NCBI RefSeq assembly: GCF_023895975.1
Contig: NZ_JALBWM010000009.1
Location: forward strand, 1-64,000
Reading direction: 5' to 3'
From: Microbulbifer okhotskensis
Lineage (GTDB): Bacteria > Pseudomonadota > Gammaproteobacteria > Pseudomonadales > Cellvibrionaceae
Length of the DNA stretch: 64,000 nt
Under the pieces are notes generated by a model. That model ran no database searches and was not told the origin of the DNA. It saw only the letters and a program-made list of their open reading frames with translations. A program made the translations under genes and the position numbers. Position 1 is the stretch's first letter. Every line of letters starts with the position of its first letter. Of the stretch, positions 28,428 through 39,099 are shown piece after piece.

Positions 28428-29618
28428 ATGTCTCAACTGGTAACCCGCTGCCCTCACTGCAGCACCTCATTTCACATCAATGACCAGCAACTGCGCGCTG
28501 CTCGCGGCGCTGTGCGCTGTGGATCCTGCCTGCAAGTCTTTCGCGCAGATGAAAATATCGTTTTTGCCGAGAGTGATGCCGACAGTCGCAGTGATCTGGA
28601 AGCCCTCCTGGAAGACGATGATTTTCTCATCCACGACGATATCGAACTCGATGATGATGAGCCATTAGAGGAACCACCCGAGCGCAACCCCGCCGCACCA
28701 GCGCAAGTGGCAGAGGCCGAATTGGCGCAGGAAACCGATGACAATCCTGCACAAGAACTGATCGGCGATGCCTTTGGTGACCACGAATGGCAGGAGCTAG
28801 AGGCCGCCACTGAGGAAGAACTGGAACCTGAAGAAGATATCGGGAGTGTTCTCAAACCGGACGGGGAGGATGTTCCGGACTTTGACCCAAGCCCCCTACC
28901 TCAGAACAGCCCGCCAGAAATCGCCCCAGTGCACACGTCTCATAGTGGCGGCACCCTGGAATACCTTCACACAAATAAACCGGCGGGGCACAATGGGGTA
29001 GCGCCCCCGGAAAATGAGAGCCGCCAGGAGCCTTTCTTCGGCAGCGAATCCCCCGAGCCGGAAGAGCCCCAACGGGAGCAGTTAATTTCTGCGATCCAAC
29101 CTGCCCCACTGGAAGTATCCTGGGGGCGCCCCAGCAAGAAGCGCGCTGTCTCGCCCTGGTTATGGCGCGCACTCATTCCCCTGTCAATCCTTGGGATTAC
29201 CGTGCAGATCGCTTATTTTCAGTTCGACAGCCTGAGCCGAAAGCAGCCTTGGCGCAATTTTTATGCATTCATTTGTCCGCTCTTGAACTGTACCTTGCCA
29301 CAGCTGCAAGACACCAAAGCTATCCAGGCCTCCAACCTGATGGTCCGCACACACCCTCAACTGGAAGGCGCCCTGATCGTCGATGCTGTACTCCTCAATA
29401 CCGCGCCCTATCCACAGCCATTTCCGAACTTGCGGCTCAACTTCAGTGATCTCAAAAATAAGGCTGTTGCCAGCCGCCGCTTTACACCGGGCGAGTACCT
29501 GCAGGGAGAGCTGGCAGGGCGGCAACTTATGCCCCAGGGCAGCCCTATCCACATCGCCATAGAGGTGGTTGATCCCGGCACCGAGGCGGTAAACTACGAG
29601 CTAAATATCACTCACTAG
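28428..29618 (+). CDS. Zinc-ribbon and DUF3426 membrane protein
   Basis: A 396-residue protein. The N-terminal MJ0042-type zinc ribbon has four cysteines (CPHC at 8-11, CGSC at 31-34). A long acidic, Pro-rich and probably disordered stretch follows (about 45-230), then one transmembrane helix (about 246-266, WRALIPLSILGITVQIAYF) and a C-terminal DUF3426 domain, probably periplasmic. Function is not known. It lies between prmA and dusB-fis, a conserved position. The unusually acidic middle (runs such as DDDEPLEEPP) is its clearest oddity. Confidence 0.85.
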   Translation: MSQLVTRCPHCSTSFHINDQQLRAARGAVRCGSCLQVFRADENIVFAESDADSRSDLEALLEDDDFLIHDDIELDDDEPLEEPPERNPAAPAQVAEAELAQETDDNPAQELIGDAFGDHEWQELEAATEEELEPEEDIGSVLKPDGEDVPDFDPSPLPQNSPPEIAPVHTSHSGGTLEYLHTNKPAGHNGVAPPENESRQEPFFGSESPEPEEPQREQLISAIQPAPLEVSWGRPSKKRAVSPWLWRALIPLSILGITVQIAYFQFDSLSRKQPWRNFYAFICPLLNCTLPQLQDTKAIQASNLMVRTHPQLEGALIVDAVLLNTAPYPQPFPNLRLNFSDLKNKAVASRRFTPGEYLQGELAGRQLMPQGSPIHIAIEVVDPGTEAVNYELNITH

Positions 29619-29824
29619 CGCCCGACGGTCGCTTGCCACAAGATGGCTCTTCCGCAGGATCTGGCGCAGAAAGCAACTGAAACTGCACGTTCTGCAGGCT
29701 AAACGCACAGTGATCGATCAAATTGCCCGCTTTTTCGCTTTGCCATTAACGGACCAGCCGCTATTATAGGCGGCTGTTTTGCCGGGGCTCATAATGCCCT
29801 TCCCACAGCCCAAATGGAGCTAGC

Positions 29825-30817
29825 GTGTCCACTGCCATAGGCCCCTATATTATCGAAAACCCGGTAATTCTGGCGCCCATGGCCGGAGTTACTGACCGCC
29901 CTTTCCGCCAGCTGTGCCGAAAACTTGGTGCCGGTTTGGTGGTTTCGGAAATGGTGACCGCGGACACCCGCTTGTGGAACAGTCGCAAGTCTCGCCTGCG
30001 TCTGGATCACGGCGGAGAAAAGGCCCCGATATCGGTGCAAATCGCTGGCGGTGACCCCGAAATGATGGCGCAAGCCGCTCGGGAAAACGTTCGCCGCGGC
30101 GCGCAAATCGTTGATATCAACATGGGCTGCCCGGCAAAAAAGGTGTGTAAGAAAGCAGCGGGCTCCGCCCTACTGCGGGATGAAAAGCTGGTAGCGGATA
30201 TTCTCCAGGCCGTGGTCCAGTCTGTTTCCGTCCCGGTGACGCTGAAGATCCGCACCGGCTGGTGCCCGGATTCCCGCAATGGCGTCAATGTAGCCAAAAT
30301 GGCCGAGGACTCGGGGATCGCCGCGTTGGCGATTCACGGTCGCACTCGTGCCTGCGGCTACCACGGACAGGCTGAATTCGATACCATTGCCGAAATTGTA
30401 TCCAAGGTGAAAATTCCGGTTTTCGCCAATGGCGACATCACCAGTGCCGAGAGAGCCCGCGAGGTGCTCGATTACACTGGTGCATCTGCGGTCATGATTG
30501 GCCGCGCAGCACAGGGAAGACCATGGATTTTTCGGGAAATAGCCCATTATCTCGCCACTGGCGAGCGGCTACCCGAACCGACATTGGATGAAGTCAGGAA
30601 CATTTTGCTCGCCCACTTGGGCGAACTACACCAATTCTACGGTGAGGTGATGGGGGTCCGTATCGCCCGCAAGCATGTGGGCTGGTACTTGAAGACACTC
30701 GCTGACAGCGAGTCCTTCCGCAAAACCTTTTTCCAAATAGAGAGCGCAGAAATACAACATGCCAGCGTTCACGAGTGGTTTGAACGCCGAATAACGAGAG
30801 GGGCACAAGCGGCATGA
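29825..30817 (+). CDS. dusB: tRNA-dihydrouridine synthase B
   Basis: FMN enzyme that reduces specific uridines in tRNA. The 330 residues contain [34 protein letters not shown] with the catalytic Cys, and [11 protein letters not shown]. The start is GTG 29825, with TGGAG five bases upstream. Its end overlaps the start of fis by 4 bases, the classical dusB-fis operon. Confidence 0.97.
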   Translation: MSTAIGPYIIENPVILAPMAGVTDRPFRQLCRKLGAGLVVSEMVTADTRLWNSRKSRLRLDHGGEKAPISVQIAGGDPEMMAQAARENVRRGAQIVDINMGCPAKKVCKKAAGSALLRDEKLVADILQAVVQSVSVPVTLKIRTGWCPDSRNGVNVAKMAEDSGIAALAIHGRTRACGYHGQAEFDTIAEIVSKVKIPVFANGDITSAERAREVLDYTGASAVMIGRAAQGRPWIFREIAHYLATGERLPEPTLDEVRNILLAHLGELHQFYGEVMGVRIARKHVGWYLKTLADSESFRKTFFQIESAEIQHASVHEWFERRITRGAQAA

Positions 30818-31122
30818 ATAATGAAGTATTGATTCCGGATACTGGCAATGAAGAAGTATCCTCCAGGGGGCAGACTCAGTTGGCTCAGCCACAGCAGCAG
30901 TCCCTGCGCGATGCCGTTGAGCACGCAATGGAGAACTACTTCCGCCACCTGGATGGCCAGATGGTTACCGATGTCTACGACATGGTGCTGTCAGAGATCG
31001 AAGCGCCCATGCTCGAAGTGGTGATGAAATATACCCGTCATAACCAGACCCGCGCCGCACAGCTTCTGGGTCTCAACCGCGGCACCTTGCGCAAGAAACT
31101 GAAGCGCTACGGGCTGCTGTAA
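30814..31122 (+). CDS. fis: DNA-binding protein Fis
   Basis: Nucleoid protein of 102 residues that bends DNA and activates rRNA promoters. The C-terminal helix-turn-helix is intact: [30 protein letters not shown]. It is translationally coupled to dusB by a 4-base overlap and followed by a very strong terminator. The rRNA promoters at the left edge of this window are likely Fis targets by analogy with E. coli. Confidence 0.97.
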   Translation: MNNEVLIPDTGNEEVSSRGQTQLAQPQQQSLRDAVEHAMENYFRHLDGQMVTDVYDMVLSEIEAPMLEVVMKYTRHNQTRAAQLLGLNRGTLRKKLKRYGLL

Positions 31123-31142
31123 GCAACCGAACAAACTGAATA

Positions 31143-31184
31143 CCCGAAGGGGGGATGAGGTCACTCATCCCCCCTTCGGGTTTT
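31143..31184 (+). terminator. Intrinsic terminator after fis
   Basis: A perfect 17-base stem (31143-31159 with 31164-31180) closes a 4-base loop, GTCA, and runs into TTTT. It ends the dusB-fis operon before purH. Confidence 0.92.
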
Positions 31185-31270
31185 CCCGGCGGTAGTTTTT
31201 ACCGCCCCACCGGCAATCTCTTGAAAATCCGGTGGCAAATCCTTTTCAGAAACCAGTTGGACCAAGTGCT

Positions 31271-32842
31271 ATGACAGACCAGGTATCGATCCGCCGCGCA
31301 CTGATTAGTGTATCTGACAAGAGTGGCATCGTAGAGTTCGCCCAACAGCTCACCGCATTGGGCGTCGAAATACTCTCTACCGGCGGTACCCATCGCCAAC
31401 TCAAAGACGCTGGCATTCCGGTGGTGGAAGTTTCCGACTACACCGGCTTTCCGGAAATGATGGATGGCCGAGTCAAAACCCTACACCCGAAAGTGCACGG
31501 TGGCATCCTCGGCCGCCGCGGTACCGACGACGCCATAATGAACGAGCACGGTATCACGCCTATTGATATGGTGGTGGTGAACCTCTACCCGTTTGCACAG
31601 ACTGTGGCCAAACCGGACTGCTTCCTGGAAGACGCCATCGAGAATATCGACATTGGCGGTCCGACCATGGTGCGCGCCGCAGCCAAGAACCGCAAAGATG
31701 TCACTATCGTGGTGAACGCCAGCGACTACGGCAGCATCACCGATGAGATGAAAGCCAACGATGGCGCGCTAAGCCACGCCACTCGCTTCAATCTGGCAGT
31801 GAAAGCCTTCGAACACACCGCCGCTTACGACGGCGCTATTGCCAATTATCTTGGCACCCTCAAAGGCGATGAAAAACAGCTGTTCCCGCGCACCTACAAC
31901 AGCCAGTTCAGCAAGAAACTAGACTTGCGCTACGGTGAAAACCCCCATCAGAAATCCGCTTTCTATACTGAGGCAAACCCGGCTGAAGCCAGTATCTCCA
32001 CTGCGATTCAGTTGCAGGGCAAAGAGCTGTCCTACAACAACATCGCCGATACCGACGCAGCGTTGGAGTGCGTAAAAGCCTTCGACGAACCCGCCTGTGT
32101 GATCGTCAAGCATGCCAACCCCTGTGGCGTTGCTATCGGCAAGGATATCGGTAAAGCCTATGATCTCGCCTTTGCCACGGATAGCGAGTCCGCCTTTGGC
32201 GGCATTATCGCTTTCAACCGTGAACTGGACGGCTCCACCGCACGCGCTATTGTGGAGCGCCAATTCGTAGAGGTAATTATCGCGCCAACCGTATCCGAAG
32301 AAGCCAGACTGGCCGTTGCCGGGAAGAAAAACCTGCGACTACTGGTATGCGGCCAGTGGAGCAGGGAGCGTATTCCGGCACTTGATTACAAACGCGTTAA
32401 CGGGGGGCTGTTGGTACAAGATCGCGACGACGGTATCGTTACCGCCGTCGACTTGAAAGTGGTTTCCAAGCGCCAACCGTCGGAAACAGAGGTACGCGAC
32501 CTGCTGTTTACCTGGAAAGTGGCCAAGATGGTGAAATCCAATGCCATTGTCTACGGCAAAGACGGTCGCACTATCGGTGTGGGTGCCGGCCAGATGAGTC
32601 GCATCAATTCAGCCCGCATTGCCGCGATTAAAGCAGAGCATGCAGGCCTGGCAGTACAGAGATCAGTGATGGCTTCTGATGCATTTTTCCCCTTCCGCGA
32701 TGGCATCGACAACGCTGCTGCAGCGGGTATTCAGGCTGTCATCCAGCCCGGTGGTTCAATGCGCGATGAAGAAGTCATCGCCGCAGCCGACGAGCACGAT
32801 ATGGCTATGGTCTTTACCGGCATGCGCCACTTCCGCCACTAA
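31271..32842 (+). CDS. purH: Bifunctional AICAR transformylase / IMP cyclohydrolase
   Basis: Last two steps of IMP synthesis. I start at ATG 31271, giving 523 residues and the family N-terminus [17 protein letters not shown]; an in-frame extension of 13 codons upstream has no family support. The MGS-like cyclohydrolase domain covers about 1-190. The transformylase domain includes [14 protein letters not shown] and [12 protein letters not shown]. purD follows after 220 bases that hold only a small GC hairpin. Confidence 0.97.
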   Translation: MTDQVSIRRALISVSDKSGIVEFAQQLTALGVEILSTGGTHRQLKDAGIPVVEVSDYTGFPEMMDGRVKTLHPKVHGGILGRRGTDDAIMNEHGITPIDMVVVNLYPFAQTVAKPDCFLEDAIENIDIGGPTMVRAAAKNRKDVTIVVNASDYGSITDEMKANDGALSHATRFNLAVKAFEHTAAYDGAIANYLGTLKGDEKQLFPRTYNSQFSKKLDLRYGENPHQKSAFYTEANPAEASISTAIQLQGKELSYNNIADTDAALECVKAFDEPACVIVKHANPCGVAIGKDIGKAYDLAFATDSESAFGGIIAFNRELDGSTARAIVERQFVEVIIAPTVSEEARLAVAGKKNLRLLVCGQWSRERIPALDYKRVNGGLLVQDRDDGIVTAVDLKVVSKRQPSETEVRDLLFTWKVAKMVKSNAIVYGKDGRTIGVGAGQMSRINSARIAAIKAEHAGLAVQRSVMASDAFFPFRDGIDNAAAAGIQAVIQPGGSMRDEEVIAAADEHDMAMVFTGMRHFRH

Positions 32843-33063
32843 TCAAACGGCGGACACCAAGGGCCGCTTTCAGCGGCTCGCAGTATCCAGGCGGCAGTGG
32901 TACCCGATAGTATCCTGCCGCTCTTTGTATTCAATCAAAACGCCCGCCCTGGCAAGGCGACAAGTGCGAACCCGCAACTCCGCTTCGCACTGATTCCGCG
33001 CTAAACTAGCGCTCCTGATACCTGTCCAATGGACCCAAGCGGTCGACTTAGGGGGATTTAACA

Positions 33064-34362
33064 ATGAATGTATTGATCATCGGTTCTGGTGGCCGCGAGC
33101 ACGCGCTGGCGTGGAAAGCCGCACAAAACCCCACGGTGAGCACCGTGTTTGTGGCGCCGGGCAACGCCGGTACCGCACGCGAAGAAAAGCTGCAAAATGT
33201 AGCCATCGGTATCGATAATTTCCCCGCTCTCGCCGACTTTGCCGAGGAGAATGGTGTAGAACTCACCATTGTTGGTCCCGAGGCCCCATTGGTTGAAGGC
33301 ATCGTAGATTTCTTTAGCGGTCGCGGTCTCGCCGCCTTTGGCCCGAGCAAGGGGGCCGCCCAGCTGGAGGGCTCCAAAGCCTTTACCAAAGATTTCCTCG
33401 AACGTCACAAGATTCCCACCGCTGCTTACCATAATTTCACCGAGGTGGAACCCGCTATCGCCTACATCCGTGAACGCGGCGCGCCCATCGTGGTTAAAGC
33501 AGACGGCTTAGCCGCTGGCAAAGGCGTGATCGTGGCGGAAACAGAAGAGCAGGCTGAACTGGCGGTACGTGATATGCTGTCTGGTAACGCCTTTGGTGAC
33601 GCCGGCTGCCGAGTAGTCATCGAAGAGTTCCTGCAAGGTGAGGAAGCCAGCTTTATTGTAATGGTGGACGGCGAAAACATACTGCCGATGGCCACCAGCC
33701 AGGACCACAAGCGTGTTGGCGATGGCGACACGGGCCCCAATACCGGCGGCATGGGCGCTTACTCCCCTGCACCGGTGGTCACCGACACTATCTACCAGCG
33801 CATTATGCAAGAGGTGATCGAGCCCACAGTTAAAGGTTTAGCCGCAGAGGGCACGCCCTACACCGGTTTCCTTTACGCCGGCCTGATGATTGACGCGGAC
33901 GGCACACCCAAGGTTATCGAATATAACTGCCGCTTCGGCGATCCAGAAACCCAGCCCATTATGATCCGCTTGAAATCCGACCTGGTTGATCTGTGCACGG
34001 CAGCCCTGGACAAGAAACTCGACAGCGTGACTGCCGAATGGGATTCCCGCCCCGCCCTCGGCGTGGTACTGGCCGCACATGGTTATCCGGGCAGTTATCG
34101 CAAAGGCGACGCGATCAATGGTTTGGATAAAGCAGACAGCGACAACGCCAAAGTTTTCCACGCTGGCACCGCTATCGACGGCGAGCGTGTAGTCACCAAC
34201 GGTGGGCGCGTTCTCTGTGCCACCGCGCTGGGTAACACCGTTGCCGAAGCTCAGGAAAACGCCTACGAGTCAGCACGCGCTATTTACTGGGACGGCGTCT
34301 TCTTCCGAAAAGATATTGGCTATCGCGCCGTAGCGAGAGAGAAGGTTGCTGCAGAGCAGTAG
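33064..34362 (+). CDS. purD: Phosphoribosylamine-glycine ligase
   Basis: ATP-grasp enzyme for the second step of purine synthesis, 432 residues. Motifs include IIGSGGREHALAWK at the start, VKADGLAAGKGVIVA for ATP and NTGGMGAYSPAPV. AGGGGGATTTAACA precedes the ATG. It follows purH in the same direction, as in many proteobacteria. Confidence 0.98.
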   Translation: MNVLIIGSGGREHALAWKAAQNPTVSTVFVAPGNAGTAREEKLQNVAIGIDNFPALADFAEENGVELTIVGPEAPLVEGIVDFFSGRGLAAFGPSKGAAQLEGSKAFTKDFLERHKIPTAAYHNFTEVEPAIAYIRERGAPIVVKADGLAAGKGVIVAETEEQAELAVRDMLSGNAFGDAGCRVVIEEFLQGEEASFIVMVDGENILPMATSQDHKRVGDGDTGPNTGGMGAYSPAPVVTDTIYQRIMQEVIEPTVKGLAAEGTPYTGFLYAGLMIDADGTPKVIEYNCRFGDPETQPIMIRLKSDLVDLCTAALDKKLDSVTAEWDSRPALGVVLAAHGYPGSYRKGDAINGLDKADSDNAKVFHAGTAIDGERVVTNGGRVLCATALGNTVAEAQENAYESARAIYWDGVFFRKDIGYRAVAREKVAAEQ

Positions 34363-34422
34363 GAATAACCGTTGGCGCTGGTGGTCCACTGCTGACCGTC
34401 TCGTCGGAGGGAGCAAATAACG

Positions 34423-35067
34423 ATGAGCAAACGCAACCTCAGCGGGCTTGACCGCCTGCTAATCCAGGCAGACAGAGCACTGCGAACTTTGAGCCCCGGT
34501 GAACCTTGTCACCGCAGGCCTTCACCGGCAAAGGGCGAGGCCGAAGCCGATCTTTCAGAAGAGGAACGCAAACACGCGGCAGGCCTGATGCGGGTCAATC
34601 ACAGCGGTGAAGTTTGTGCTCAAGCTCTTTACCAGGGACAGGCCCTGACAGCCAAACTGCCAGAAGTACGTGGTGAGATGGAACGTGCCGCTGACGAAGA
34701 AATCGACCACCTGGCTTGGTGTGAGCAGCGCCTGAAAGAGTTGGATAGCCGCCCCAGCCTGTTCAATCCACTGTGGTACGGATTGTCCTTTGGACTGGGC
34801 GCCGCAGCCGGGAAAGTCAGCGACCGCATCAGCCTCGGCTTCGTTGCCGCCACAGAAAATCAGGTGTGTAAGCACTTGGAGAGCCACCTGCAAAAACTAC
34901 CTCCCGAGGATAACAAAAGCCGCGCGGTGGTAGAGCAAATGCTGGTGGATGAAGACGAACACGCCCATGCCGCACTCGCTGCGGGTGGCGCGCGTTTTCC
35001 ATCGCCGGTAAAGGGGGTTATGTCACTGGTCTCTAAGGTAATGACTTCAGCCAGCTATAAAATTTGA
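34423..35067 (+). CDS. coq7: 2-polyprenyl-3-methyl-6-methoxy-1,4-benzoquinone monooxygenase
   Basis: Di-iron hydroxylase of ubiquinone synthesis, membrane-associated, 214 residues. Iron ligands are spread over [17 protein letters not shown], the helix with [13 protein letters not shown], and the late [12 protein letters not shown], giving the paired E and ExxH motifs of the ferritin-like Coq7 fold. GGAGGGAG lies before the ATG. A GC-rich inverted repeat follows the stop. Confidence 0.95.
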   Translation: MSKRNLSGLDRLLIQADRALRTLSPGEPCHRRPSPAKGEAEADLSEEERKHAAGLMRVNHSGEVCAQALYQGQALTAKLPEVRGEMERAADEEIDHLAWCEQRLKELDSRPSLFNPLWYGLSFGLGAAAGKVSDRISLGFVAATENQVCKHLESHLQKLPPEDNKSRAVVEQMLVDEDEHAHAALAAGGARFPSPVKGVMSLVSKVMTSASYKI

Positions 35068-35073
35068 GACTAG

Positions 35074-35113
35074 GCCCGGTGCCGCACTGGCTTCGTACTG
35101 AGCGGCACCGGGC
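35074..35113 (+). terminator. Possible terminator hairpin after coq7
   Basis: GCCCGGTGCCGC (35074-35085) pairs perfectly with GCGGCACCGGGC (35102-35113) around a 16-base loop. No T-tract follows, so it may be a Rho-independent terminator of poor quality or an RNA-stabilising hairpin. Confidence 0.5.
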
Positions 35114-35183
35114 TGATTAACCGACTTCAAGCAGGGGCGAGGAATACTGCCGCAGTACTTAAGCAAACACTAATACGAGGGCT

Positions 35184-35591
35184 TTAAATTTCCTCGATTT
35201 TATAGCGATGTATAATCTCTACACCGGCATTGCGTAACATTATCGAAGCCGAGCAATATTTTTCTGCAGAAAGCTCCACCGCTCGCGCCACCTGACTTTC
35301 CTTTAGCCCGCGACCACGTACAACAAATTCCATTTCTATACGCTCAAATGGCGATGGTGTTGTATCCGGGCGTACTCCTTCAAGTTCACAATGGCAGGAA
35401 ACAATATCCTGGCGAGCCTTTTGTAAAATACTCACCACATCGTAAGCGGCGCAGCCACCCACACCCAATAAAATCATTTCCATCGGGCGCAGGCCATTAT
35501 TCTTGCGGCCCCCTTCCATCACCACAGAGTTACCACTGCCAGCTTCACCGACAAATGTTAAATCGTTTACCCAGGTTACTCTCCCCTGCAT
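35184..35591 (-). CDS. OsmC family protein
   Basis: A 135-residue OsmC/Ohr-fold protein. GVGGCAAYDVVSILQKARQ holds the first conserved Cys, and EKYCSASIMLRNAG the second, so the peroxidase cysteine pair is present. This subgroup next to crp resembles E. coli YhfA, whose role is unclear. Start at ATG 35591 with GGGAG eight bases upstream; the in-frame extension of 31 codons lacks family support. It diverges from the Crp gene, with a shared 316-base control region. Confidence 0.88.
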   Translation of the reverse strand: MQGRVTWVNDLTFVGEAGSGNSVVMEGGRKNNGLRPMEMILLGVGGCAAYDVVSILQKARQDIVSCHCELEGVRPDTTPSPFERIEMEFVVRGRGLKESQVARAVELSAEKYCSASIMLRNAGVEIIHRYKIEEI

Positions 35592-35773
35592 GACCTTAAC
35601 TCCCGTTAAAACTGAGCAGCGAAGCTTAGCATAACGGACAAGTCTATCCCGACACCTGATTGTTTCGGGTATAGTGTCCAACACGCCTCCGCGCGAAATG
35701 CCTTGCGGGACTTATTTGGGTGCTTTTCAGTGAACACCCAGGTGTTTGTGAAGTCCAACCTAATCGGTGCCAT

Positions 35774-35789
35774 AGTGTCACAGATCACA
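35774..35789. promoter_or_regulatory. Possible Crp/Vfr binding site
   Basis: AGTGT-N6-TCACA matches the Crp consensus TGTGA-N6-TCACA at 8 of 10 positions, with a perfect right half. It lies 119 bases before the Crp start, in the region shared with the OsmC gene. Crp-family genes are often autoregulated, so a functional site is plausible but unproven. Confidence 0.45.
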
Positions 35790-35907
35790 CTGCGGAACTT
35801 TGCCGCGGTCAGCCCCTGTTGGGGATTCTGTTTTCGCGCGATAATTCATTAGTGCTCCGCTGCTAAAGCCGGGATAGAGCACAAGACTAAAAATGAGGAA
35901 TAAATCC

Positions 35908-36543
35908 GTGACGGTTGCTATCCAAGACCCCATGACTATCGGCAATATTGAAGACTTTCTGGCCCACTGCCACCGGCGTCGCTACCCGGCCAAGAGCACT
36001 ATTATCTATGCCGGCGACCGCTGTGAATCCCTATATTTCATTATGCGAGGCTCGGTTACTGTTCTCATCGAGGATGATGAAGGACGCGAGATGATTGTCG
36101 CCTACCTGAATGATGGCGACTTTTTTGGTGAGATGGGCCTGTTTGACCAGGATACTCGCAGCGCCTGGGTACGCACCAAAACTGAGTGTGAAGTAGCGGA
36201 AATTTCCTACACCAAATTCCAGGAGCTCACGCGGCAGCATCCGGAATTTCTTTTTGCCCTGGCCACCCAAATGGCCCGACGCCTGCGTAATACCACTCGA
36301 AAAGTCGGCGATCTTGCTTTCCTAGATGTCACCGGTCGTGTCGCACGCACACTTTTAGACCTGTGTAACGAGCCCGATGCAATGACTCACCCAGAAGGAA
36401 TGCAAATTAAAATCACTCGCCAGGAAATTGGTCGTATCGTCGGTTGCTCCCGCGAAATGGTCGGGCGTGTATTAAAAACCCTGGAAGAGCAGGGCCTGGT
36501 TTCCGTAAAAGGAAAAACTATGGTGGTTTACGGTACTCGCTAA
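35908..36543 (+). CDS. crp: cAMP-responsive global regulator, Crp/Vfr type
   Basis: Cytoplasmic transcription factor of 211 residues. The cAMP-binding beta roll (about 15-115) includes [15 protein letters not shown] and [10 protein letters not shown] with the RSA phosphate contact. The C-terminal winged helix has [20 protein letters not shown]. The sequence is very close to Pseudomonas Vfr, including [16 protein letters not shown] prefer GTG 35908, with GAGG eight bases before it; an in-frame ATG five codons earlier would place that ribosome site inside the gene. A perfect terminator follows. Confidence 0.94.
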   Translation: MTVAIQDPMTIGNIEDFLAHCHRRRYPAKSTIIYAGDRCESLYFIMRGSVTVLIEDDEGREMIVAYLNDGDFFGEMGLFDQDTRSAWVRTKTECEVAEISYTKFQELTRQHPEFLFALATQMARRLRNTTRKVGDLAFLDVTGRVARTLLDLCNEPDAMTHPEGMQIKITRQEIGRIVGCSREMVGRVLKTLEEQGLVSVKGKTMVVYGTR

Positions 36544-36556
36544 GCTGTTTCACCGA

Positions 36557-36590
36557 AAAAAAAGGGCGATCTGAGTATCGCCCTTTTTTT
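36557..36590. terminator. Bidirectional terminator between crp and trpC
   Basis: A 14-base stem (36557-36570 with 36577-36590) around the 6-base loop CTGAGT has A-runs on one arm and T-runs on the other, so it can stop both crp (rightward) and the trp operon (leftward). Confidence 0.9.
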
Positions 36591-36606
36591 CAGTCACTAT
36601 CCGCTG

Positions 36607-37401
36607 TCAATTAAACATTTCCATTAATTTCCTGCCCGGCTCATCCTCGCGCATAAACGCTTCGCCCACCAAGAACGCATTGACATTATGTCCCCGCATC
36701 GCCGCTACATCATCAGTAGTGTGAATACCGCTCTCTGTCACCACAAGCCGGTCCGCCGGAATCAAGTCTAGTAACTTAAACGTATTTTCCAGCTGCACAT
36801 CAAAAGTATGCAGATTGCGATTATTGATACCAATTAAACGATTTGGGAGTTGAAGGGCTCGTTCCAGTTCCTTGCGATTGTGTACTTCGACAAGTACATC
36901 AAGGCCCAACTCCAATGCCAACCCATTGAGGTCCTGCATTTTTGGATCTTCCAAACACGCAGCAATCAGCAGGATACAATCGGCTCCTATCGCGCGGGAT
37001 TCATATACCTGATAGGGATCAACGGTGAAGTCTTTACGCAGTACTGGCAGGCGCACAGCGTCGCGCGCCTGTTGCAGATAATTATCTGCACCCTGGAAAA
37101 AATCCACATCGGTCAACACCGACAAGCAAGCCGCCCCGCCTTTCTCGTAACTGGTCGCAATTTCTGCGGGTTGAAAGTCCTCGCGGATCACCCCTTTACT
37201 GGGAGAGGCTTTTTTGATTTCAGCAATTACCGCCGCTTCATCATTGGAGATTTTTCGCTCCATGGCATCGACAAAGCCCCGGCTCGCATCCTGGTCTTGC
37301 GCGCGAAGGCGAATCTCATCGTCAGAGCACTGAGTCCTGCGCTGCGCGACTTCCTGCCATTTGCGTTCGACAATAGTTTTCAGAATGGTGGGGGTAGTCA
37401 T
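36607..37401 (-). CDS. trpC: Indole-3-glycerol phosphate synthase
   Basis: Stand-alone IGPS of tryptophan synthesis, 264 residues, TIM barrel. Signatures include [40 protein letters not shown] and INNRNLHTF. Its start overlaps trpD by 4 bases. Last gene of trpE-channel-trpG-trpD-trpC. Confidence 0.97.
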   Translation of the reverse strand: MTTPTILKTIVERKWQEVAQRRTQCSDDEIRLRAQDQDASRGFVDAMERKISNDEAAVIAEIKKASPSKGVIREDFQPAEIATSYEKGGAACLSVLTDVDFFQGADNYLQQARDAVRLPVLRKDFTVDPYQVYESRAIGADCILLIAACLEDPKMQDLNGLALELGLDVLVEVHNRKELERALQLPNRLIGINNRNLHTFDVQLENTFKLLDLIPADRLVVTESGIHTTDDVAAMRGHNVNAFLVGEAFMREDEPGRKLMEMFN

Positions 37402-38447
37402 GATTGAGTTTCCTCCGGGCGAAACGCACTCGTAAATGCGGCCAGATCATTTATTTTTTCCCCGGCAAGACCACTGTCAATAGCGTCTTGTGCCATGGCT
37501 ACGCCCTGCTCTGCGGTATTCGCGGTCCCGCTGACATAGATTGCCAGACCCGCATTGAAAGCAATAATATCCGCTGCTTTGCATCCAGCCTCAGTATTGC
37601 GTTTACCCAGCGCATCGCGGATTAACGCCAGGGATTCTTCTGAACCGGAAACAATAAGACCGGAGAGATCACGCCGTTCCAAGCCAAAGTCCTCCGGGCG
37701 CAGGGTATATTCACGCAGGCTGCCACCCTTAAGCTCTACCGCAAAAGTATCGGCAGCGATGCTCGCCTCATCCAGTCCATCGTCACTGTGCAGTACCAAC
37801 ACATGTTCTGAACCGAGACGCTGTAATACTTCGGCAAGCAAACGGCAATAATGCTTATCATAAACACCGATAACTTTGCGCTTTACTCCGGCGGGGTTGG
37901 TCATGGGCCCCAGCAAGTTAAAAATGGTACGCAACCCCAAGGCCTTGCGTGCAGGCCCTACATGACGCACCGCGTTGTGAAAGCTGGGCGCAAACATAAA
38001 ACCGATACCAATAGTTTCCACACAGCGCACCATTTGTTCCGGGCTCAGCTCCAGAAAAACACCTGCGCGCTCGAGCAGATCAGCGGAACCACTGCTTGAG
38101 GACACCGAGCGATTGCCGTGCTTGGCAACTTTGGCGCCTGCGGCCGCAGCGACAAAACTACTTGCGCTGGAGACATTAAAAAGATTGGCACCATCACCCC
38201 CGGTACCCACAATATCAACGGTGTTCTCCAGGTCGAGGTCTACTTTGATCGCCAGCTCACGCATAGTCTCCACTGCGCCGGCAATTTCATCGACTGTTTC
38301 GCCGCGAATACGCAAAGCAATCAGCAGAGCACCTATTTGCGACTCCTGCGCTTCGCCGCGCATAATCTGGCCCACAGTTTCGCGCATTTCCACACGGGTG
38401 AGGTGTTCGCCATTCACCAGCTTGGCAATGGCCTGTTGAATATTCAT
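37398..38447 (-). CDS. trpD: Anthranilate phosphoribosyltransferase
   Basis: Adds phosphoribose to anthranilate, 349 residues. The PRPP site is [25 protein letters not shown], followed by [18 protein letters not shown] and the conserved GPMTNPAG. It overlaps trpC by 4 bases and lies 73 bases after trpG. Confidence 0.97.
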   Translation of the reverse strand: MNIQQAIAKLVNGEHLTRVEMRETVGQIMRGEAQESQIGALLIALRIRGETVDEIAGAVETMRELAIKVDLDLENTVDIVGTGGDGANLFNVSSASSFVAAAAGAKVAKHGNRSVSSSSGSADLLERAGVFLELSPEQMVRCVETIGIGFMFAPSFHNAVRHVGPARKALGLRTIFNLLGPMTNPAGVKRKVIGVYDKHYCRLLAEVLQRLGSEHVLVLHSDDGLDEASIAADTFAVELKGGSLREYTLRPEDFGLERRDLSGLIVSGSEESLALIRDALGKRNTEAGCKAADIIAFNAGLAIYVSGTANTAEQGVAMAQDAIDSGLAGEKINDLAAFTSAFRPEETQS

Positions 38448-38520
38448 TTTTCCCCCTTTACCCAGTTCTGGTTATTCGCTCTGGCGGGGCACACCCGCCA
38501 TGCAATCAGTTGTCCTGTGA

Positions 38521-39099
38521 TCACGACTCGATAAAATTTCTCAGCATATCGTGACCATGCAGGGTGAGAATTGACTCCGGGTGGAATTGCACCCCTTCAA
38601 CTGCTAACTCGCGATGACGCAACCCCATAATCTCGTCAATTTCGCCGTTGTCAGTTTCAGTCCAGGCGGTAACTTCCAAACATTCCGGCAAACCGCTCTT
38701 CTCTACTACCAACGAATGGTAACGGGTTGCCTCAAACGGGTTGGACAAACCGTGAAAAACGCCCAGATTGTTGTGCACTATAGGAGAGGTTTTACCGTGC
38801 ATAACCTGCCGTGCACGCACCACCCTGCCACCGAAGACCTGACCGATACTCTGGTGGCCCAGGCAGATTCCCAATATAGGAATGCTTCCGGCGAAACGGC
38901 GAATGGCAGCGAGAGAAATACCCGCTTCATTGGGGGTACAAGGGCCCGGAGAGATCACAAGTTTTTCTGGTGTCATGGAATCAATGTCATCAAGCGTAAT
39001 TTCATCATTGCGCTTTACCACCACCTCTACACCCAACTCCTCCAGATACTGGACGACATTCCAGGTAAAGGAGTCATAGTTGTCGATCATTAAAATCAT
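38521..39099 (-). CDS. trpG: Anthranilate synthase glutamine amidotransferase component
   Basis: Supplies ammonia to TrpE, 192 residues. [16 protein letters not shown] is the TrpG start, [11 protein letters not shown] contains the catalytic Cys, and VQFHPESI the His and Glu of the triad. ATG 39099 shares its first base with the channel stop codon, so translation is coupled. A longer in-frame reading upstream overlaps the channel gene and is not supported. Confidence 0.97.
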   Translation of the reverse strand: MILMIDNYDSFTWNVVQYLEELGVEVVVKRNDEITLDDIDSMTPEKLVISPGPCTPNEAGISLAAIRRFAGSIPILGICLGHQSIGQVFGGRVVRARQVMHGKTSPIVHNNLGVFHGLSNPFEATRYHSLVVEKSGLPECLEVTAWTETDNGEIDEIMGLRHRELAVEGVQFHPESILTLHGHDMLRNFIES

